From Ostrinia nubilalis (lineage: Eukaryota; Arthropoda; Insecta; Lepidoptera; Crambidae), in NCBI RefSeq assembly GCF_963855985.1, contig NC_087119.1:5248001-5312000 (forward strand): a stretch of DNA of 64,000 nt. Reading direction: 5' to 3'. Position 1 is the stretch's first letter; each line of letters starts with the position of its first letter. Below, one piece after another: positions 58,730 through 64,000 of this stretch. Position numbers and translations under genes: made by a program. Under the pieces are notes generated by a model, which saw only the letters and a list, made by a program, of their open reading frames with translations, was not told the origin of the DNA and searched no databases.

Positions 58730-61700
58730 AATATCTGTACCTCCAGTGAAAAGGGTGTTAAGTCGAAAATGGTGATTTTTGGGAAATCGCATTTGAAGTT
58801 AAAAAAAATGCTGCTTCATCGCTATTAGAGATAACTTGGTGAAATATTTTTTAGGTGAAAGGTAATATTATATATAATTAGGCAGTGTGCCAGTTTGGGA
58901 AATATAGCATGTGGTTTTTTCGTAATTAAATAAAAACACAGTTTTATCACCATGCACGACAACTTTACATTCGTGTAAAGTGATGTAATGGGACATAAAT
59001 CATTTTACACCACACTGAATTGACCACACGCTAACAAGTGTAAAGTGATACATTTTCTGCCATTTCTGTTGATAATTTTTTGTTTCTTCAGTTTTAGAAA
59101 AAGTTGTAAAACAAACATAAGTAATTACACTATGAGGAATCATTATTTCAGGTTATTTAGGGTAAATCGTCCAAAAATTGTTACTTATATCAATATACAC
59201 CAATTTTGTGGTGAGAAAAAAAATGTGTAAACTGATTTAACTAACATAACAGCGATTTAAGTATGCTAATAATTATGTGTAAAGTGATATAAGTGGCGAT
59301 TGTAAAGGAATAAGGCTAGAATTTGAGACTGAATTCTAATTATTTACTCCTTAAATGTTTATTCTGATCTGAAACTACTATTTTATTAATTATTACACCA
59401 TATACCATGAATGATATCGGCCTAAATCACATACATTATCTCCTATTTTAAAGTAAGTATAGCTGAAGCAATTGTGTAATAAAGACCAGAAACAACTATG
59501 GTTTCACATCAACTAATTAGACAGGAGACAGAGAAAAGTTTGTTTTCTACAATTACCCTATTAGGAATCAAACTCTAGACCAGAGATGATGATGTCAAGC
59601 TATATTGATTGCCTTTTGGCTACAGAAGGATAATATAAAAGTAAAGTCATAAAATGCATTTGTTTTCAACAAAGAGGCTTATAAAAAGCCCTTTAACACG
59701 TCCTAGTATTACTTGAATCCTACTTTTATTTTGGGACATAAATGGGCCAGTGCTGAGAAGAAGCAGCGAAAGAAATTTAGCCACCCTTGTCAGCCTCTTC
59801 CTAAATCATAAATAACTTGAAAAAATCGAACCTCCTAAGGCGGGAATCTTCTTAAATCAATAGAGACATGAATTAACAAGACATGTTATACTTGCGAGCT
59901 AAGCAGATAAAGTCCAGCCACACATGCCATTTACATAATTATTTACTTTATACATAGTATCCATTCATAAGGCCTTTCGTAGTTAGTTTTGCAGGGCAAT
60001 CGAATATTGCACTTAGCCTTTTGATTAGACCATTGTGCGCTATTTGTAGTTTATCTTCCTATTCCAACCACTCCAGATCCCCCCAGGTAGCAGCAGCCTA
60101 TCTAGGTCGCTACAGGCCTTCTGCAGCGACCCTGGTGATTGGAGAATTTGAGCCTGTTGATCTGCTACCCTTGATCACTCCTTGTGCACGTGCTGCGGTT
60201 TTTCTTCTGCCCCCATGCATCTTCTGCACAGTAGGTTGTCTGTAATAGCTATATTGTGTAGGTGTTTGTTTAACATACCTGTTATTACACTTAGGACCTT
60301 ACGGATGTTGTCCCTGTTTAGTCTTATGAGGCTGCGGGAGAACTTTTTCAATATATCCACAACTGCATATTTTGTTTGCCTGCATCTTTCACAATCTTTC
60401 CATTCTGTGTGGTGTTATTTTTCTATTTTGGAGCGCAGCCAGGTCTTGATCTGTGCTTATGGTATCGGCATTACAATTGTTCCGGACCAAATACCATCGT
60501 GTACGATCCCCTTCTGGCCAGTTCATCTGCTGCGTCGTTGCTCAAGGAGTTACTGTGCCCTTTGATCACTTCAGGAGTGCAGGGTAACGCCATTTGCGTT
60601 TGCAGTGACTTAGGAGCGCGTCATGGCATTCCAATATAAGTATTATAATGTAGTATATTAAGTTGCTTTGTATTGCTTGCACTATCTGAGATTATTTTTA
60701 TATTCAGACCTCGGATGTCTATGGTTGCAACCGCCTGTGCTGCTCTGATTGCATTCTGCTTGGAAAATTGTATTGTGTTTATCTAGTGATGTTGATATTC
60801 TTAGTATATTTAGGTAATTCGAGAAGACACCAGCTCCCGTACCTTTTTGGGTTTTGGAGCCGTCAGTGTATATCCTAACTTCATTGATTCCAGAGCAATC
60901 TTGCGTTTCCGCTGTAAGCTGGATATTATATCTCCAGTCGAAGATGTGAACACAGGGAATTCTGTCGATGGGTGCCTCGGTGAGAGGTATTTCTTTTATT
61001 AGAGTTTTGTGCAGGATCGTAGAATGTCCTGTCTCCTTGTTTTGCTTTTATATGCCGTTCTTACCTTTAAGTCTTAGGGCGGCTGCTTGCGCTTCCTCCT
61101 GAATGAAGAGGTCTAAAGATCTAAGATTCAGAAGGTACTCGAGTGATGTCGATGGAGTGGTTCTCATACAACTAGTGCCCGCTATGCTTACTAGGCGTTG
61201 CAGGCTTTGGAGTTTTGATCTTGCTGTGGATAGTTGTGTTCTGTGCCACCACACAAGTGATCCATAATAATATGTGTAAGAGGGCCATACAATGAGTCTC
61301 TCGCACTGATGGAATGCTATACAGGCCATTTTTTGTTCTCGACATGACTCGCCCAGTTCAATTTGTTGTCAAAGGTGATGAGTTTTGTTTATAAAGATTT
61401 CTGGTAGGTAGTTGGAGCTCTTGTAAATTCGATAATGCACTTATTAAGTACTTTTATTGACAACGTTAGGCACTATGAATTCAATTATATGTTTTACTAG
61501 TAGATTTATTCAAACTATTAACTAAAGTTCTTTGATTTATAAACTACGACGACATTATTTTTTCCTTTAATCTGACGTTTGGGCTAAGTTGTATCATTTT
61601 ACACCAAATAATTAACAAAATTATTAGTTGCGATTTTCAAATGTTTTTGATCTAAGTAACTTATAACATTTTACACGTCATCTTATATTGTTAATCACAA

Positions 61701-62008
61701 ATTCAATCTGAACAACTTCAATCGTGTAAAAAGTAGTAACACGAGTCATACCTCTTTACACAATAAAAAAGTGAAAGAAGCCTCCGGTACACTTTGTTAA
61801 AAGTAGACATGTATCAATATACACGAAAGAAAAGTTCACAAAGCCTTACTTGTATCATTTGGCACAAAATTATTTTCTTTTCTATACGTCGTAGAAACAT
61901 ACCGATTAGATACAAAAATAGCTAATTTTTCAGAGATTCACATTATGTTATAAAGTCGATTTTGATCTAAGTCGAGTTAGATCCCTTTTCACTGGGGGTA
62001 CAGATATT
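58730..62008. mobile_element. 3.3 kb TIR element with GTGTAAAGTGAT subterminal repeats
   Basis: AATATCTGTACCTCCAGTGA with AAAGGG at the left and CCCTTTTCACTGGGGGTACA with GATATT at the right are inverted, and AAGTCGA/GTCGAGTT continues the match. GTGTAAAGTGAT-like motifs recur at 58974, 59038 and 59276, and inverted (TTTTACAC, TTACACAA) at 61598, 61668 and 61750. A LINE remnant occupies 60030-61430. No transposase or clear target duplication. Confidence 0.6.
60030..61430 (-). pseudogene. Non-LTR retrotransposon pol remnant: RT end, RNase H, C-terminal motif
   Basis: The minus strand carries SKLQSLQRLVSIAGTSCMRT and LEYLLNLRSLDLFIQEEA (post-RT region of R1/LOA/I-type LINEs), then IYTDGSK (RNase H block, about 60851-60870), then LCRRCMGAEEKPQHVHKE (zinc-knuckle-like) and a tail reading LDRLLLPGGIWSGW. 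These lie in different frames with stops, so the copy is dead. A different family from the RNase H remnant at 10569. Confidence 0.8.
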
Positions 62009-62391
62009 CCAAGTTCGTACATTAATGCGACAATAAACTCAAATATTCTTTTGTAAATAACTTAACATTCTAACGATCAAATATTTAACAGTTAAGTATG
62101 GGAAGAATATTTTTCTGTAGGTAATTCATTGGTGACACTTAATTCAATTTCCACGCGTCGCACCCGCGTGAACTTCATTATTTTATGCTAAAATAATCTA
62201 CCTGCGCCCTGCGACCACATTCATTTAACACAATATGCGACGCGAGGTGAAGCACATACAATTTTATTTATTACCATATTCCGCGGCACGCAAATTCCTC
62301 GATATTGTTAGCTTTAGAATATTGCCTGTTCTTTTTATTTAACCTCCAGTTTTTGCAGCTACTGTTGTCTTTAATTGTCCGAAGAATCAAA

Positions 62392-62591
62392 TCTATATAT
62401 ATAAAAGAAAGTCGTGTTAGTTACACCACTTATAACTCAAGAACGGCTGAACCGATTTAGCTGAAAATTGACAGGGAGGTAGTTTAGAGCCAGGAGAAGG
62501 ACATAGGATACTTTTTATCCCGTTCGAAATAAAAAAAAAGTCTGCTTATTTATTGCCATTAAGGCGGAACAAAGTTCGCCGGGTCAGCTAG
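62392..62591 (+). mobile_element. Helitron-like element, family G
   Basis: Starts TCTATATATATAAAAGAAAG. Ends with the textbook hairpin GGCGGAACAAAGTTCGCC, then GGGTCAGCTAG before T. Middle: GAACGGCTGAACCGATTTAG. Confidence 0.8.
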
Positions 62592-62930
62592 TGTTACATA
62601 AATACATGTGTTTTGGATGGTTCTACATAAGAAAAGATTATTAAATTACAGTCACATCTAATAAATATACGTTCTATGGCATACCTATTTGTCTATCGTG
62701 TCGTGCCCACCAGTGCGGTAGTGTCCGCGATATCCTTACCATATAGCTTCCTTTAAACAGCTTCAAGTGCAGCTGCCTCTTCGATAGTATTTCTTCCATT
62801 TTTGGAGCAAAGGATCATAGTATTTGTATATTATTTTGTACTGACATCAAAAATAGATAATAAGGGCCGCTGGAAAATATATCCAGCACCTTCTAAATTC
62901 TTTTTGCACTGACATGCTGCTTGTTTCCAG

Positions 62931-63015
62931 GTGCTCCACTCCCGGCACATCCTACGCGCCAACAAGCTACTGGGCAGCTTCAAACTGGACATTGCCACCG
63001 TGTGGAGTCAACCAG
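62931..63015 (+). CDS. otof: Otoferlin-like ferlin, exon e: end of C2B
   Basis: Exon of 85 nt with acceptor GCTTGTTTCCAG and donor CCAG|GTACGT (phase 0 in, phase 1 out). It encodes VLHSRHILRANKLLGSFKLD followed by IATVWSQP plus the first G of the next codon. Joined to exon d it reads LDKIITLS-VLHSRHIL, continuous with the otoferlin C2B sequence that vertebrates end as VGTVYSQPEHQF; the dangling G fits a Glu codon. The next exon is not in the window, so the gene runs off the right edge. The FerI region and C2C onward are expected beyond it. Confidence 0.95.
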
Positions 63016-64000
63016 GTACGTTACAATATTAATTAATTGGTTTTAATGTCGGAAAAAAAATATTGGTCAGTCTTACACCCCTGAGATAGGCGTTGTTTTA
63101 CAAAACCACAGGTGAGACACTTGCTACATCAATTATGTTAATTTGTGAATATTCCACGAGCAATTAAAAAAATATCTAAGAAACTTCGTTTTGTTATAAA
63201 ATTGACTCTAACACTTCAAAAAAAAAATTAAATAGGTAATTACTTTGTTGAAAAACGTTTTCCACAACATTATCTCGTTATATATTAGGGGAGAGTTCGG
63301 TATATTGTACCGCCGGGTAAATTGTACCACCCTCATATTTCGTAAAGTATTTATTGAATGTCTGTAATTGCAACACTCAGCGATACACAACTAAAATCAA
63401 TTAATATCGGCCATGTGGTTTTTGCCGTGACAACAAAAACGTGTGTTTTATTTTGAAAAGTATTTTTTCATTGTTTTCAAGTAACTTTTGACAATACATG
63501 TTTAGTTTGTAATTTTGTTAAATTTAATCACAGGGTGTTTCTAATATATTATTTAAAAGCGTAAATTAGTGTGGATTACAATTATTTGAAACATTTTTCG
63601 GTATTTATAAGCTATATTTTATACCGATTTTTTAAAAGCACTATCACCTAGTCGGCTAAATTGTACCACATCAAGTTGTATGGAACTTTACCAAAGAATT
63701 TTGAAATTTTTTTTAGTAAATCATATTTTGAAGTTATAACTGCATAGTTATGTTTGACTAACAATAAATTAAAGCAAAAGACTGGCAAAGTAGATTAGGT
63801 ACAAGTGTGCGTTACGATAATTGGAATTACAAAACTTGTACTCAAAATCGTGATAACGTGTAAAACAATATCGATTTTCTATGTTATTAACTACTGTTCC
63901 TTTTCGTTTCCTAATTTGTTATGAATGTATCGTATAATATTTTGCCATAGTTTTTTAATAGGCTTGAAATTTATTGAAATCCAATTTAGTAACCCTGTGG
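63016..64000 (+). other. Next otoferlin intron, with an unclassified repeat-like block
   Basis: The intron starts GTACGT and runs off the window. From about 63290 the motif TAAATTGTACCAC or a variant recurs (63308, 63324, 63657) beside GGGGAGAGTTCGG, which looks like the start of a repeat element whose other end is not visible. Confidence 0.5.

Larger units (their letters stand above)
33449..62930 (+). other. Otoferlin giant intron d-e (about 29.5 kb, phase 0)
   Basis: GTAAGT at 33449 and TTTCCAG at 62930 bound this intron. The flanking exons join without a missing residue relative to otoferlin C2B, so no further coding exon is required inside. Most of its length is mobile-element sequence, listed separately. 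I recognise no nested host gene on either strand. Confidence 0.8.

Noticed and set aside
60021..60639. Several plus-strand frames of 74-127 codons
   Set aside because: Antisense to the LINE pol remnant, whose minus-strand motifs explain the region.

Overview
The window looks like a piece of a lepidopteran (moth or butterfly) nuclear genome. The intergenic and intronic DNA is AT-rich, and the GC-rich exons have clean GT/AG introns. There is a dense crop of repeats typical of Lepidoptera: Helitron-like elements with a GC hairpin followed by CTAG, RTE-type LINE ends with ATG tails, a tRNA-derived SINE, and many small terminal-inverted-repeat (TIR) elements. I saw no bacterial-style operon, CRISPR array, rRNA or functional tRNA.

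One real gene is supported, on the + strand: an otoferlin-like ferlin. Five coding exons join in frame (28666-29582, 30794-31063, 31853-32039, 33386-33448, 62931-63015). They encode the last strand of C2A, a long linker, and most of the C2B domain. The linker contains a lineage-specific-looking Ala/Ser/Gly/His repeat. The intron between the fourth and fifth exons is about 29.5 kb. Exons for the start of the protein (most of C2A) were not found and probably lie before base 1; the gene continues past base 64000.

1-28665 is read as 5' intron or upstream DNA. It holds MITEs, Helitron copies, a 2,991 bp hAT-type element with perfect 14 bp TIRs and an 8 bp target duplication that contains remains of three different LINEs (10300-13290), a TTAA-flanked piggyBac-like element with perfect 18 bp TIRs enclosing a Helitron and a SINE (17524-19599), and a second TTAA element built around a series of small hairpins (27013-27971).

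28666-33448 holds four of the exons and relatively few repeats. 33449-62930 is the giant intron and is a transposon graveyard. It contains two copies of a mariner-like MITE, one of them broken open by another element that itself carries a fold-back and a small MITE; twin perfect hairpins with the same loop (37876-37985); a tandem array of Helitrons with a 1.6 kb TIR element between units (48522-51935); a 289 bp palindrome (51937-52225); hAT elements; and a 3.3 kb TIR element hosting a LINE pol remnant (58730-62008).

No intact transposase, Rep/helicase or reverse transcriptase is present, so every mobile element here appears non-autonomous or dead. Family names rest on termini, target-site duplications and motifs read by eye; no database search was possible.
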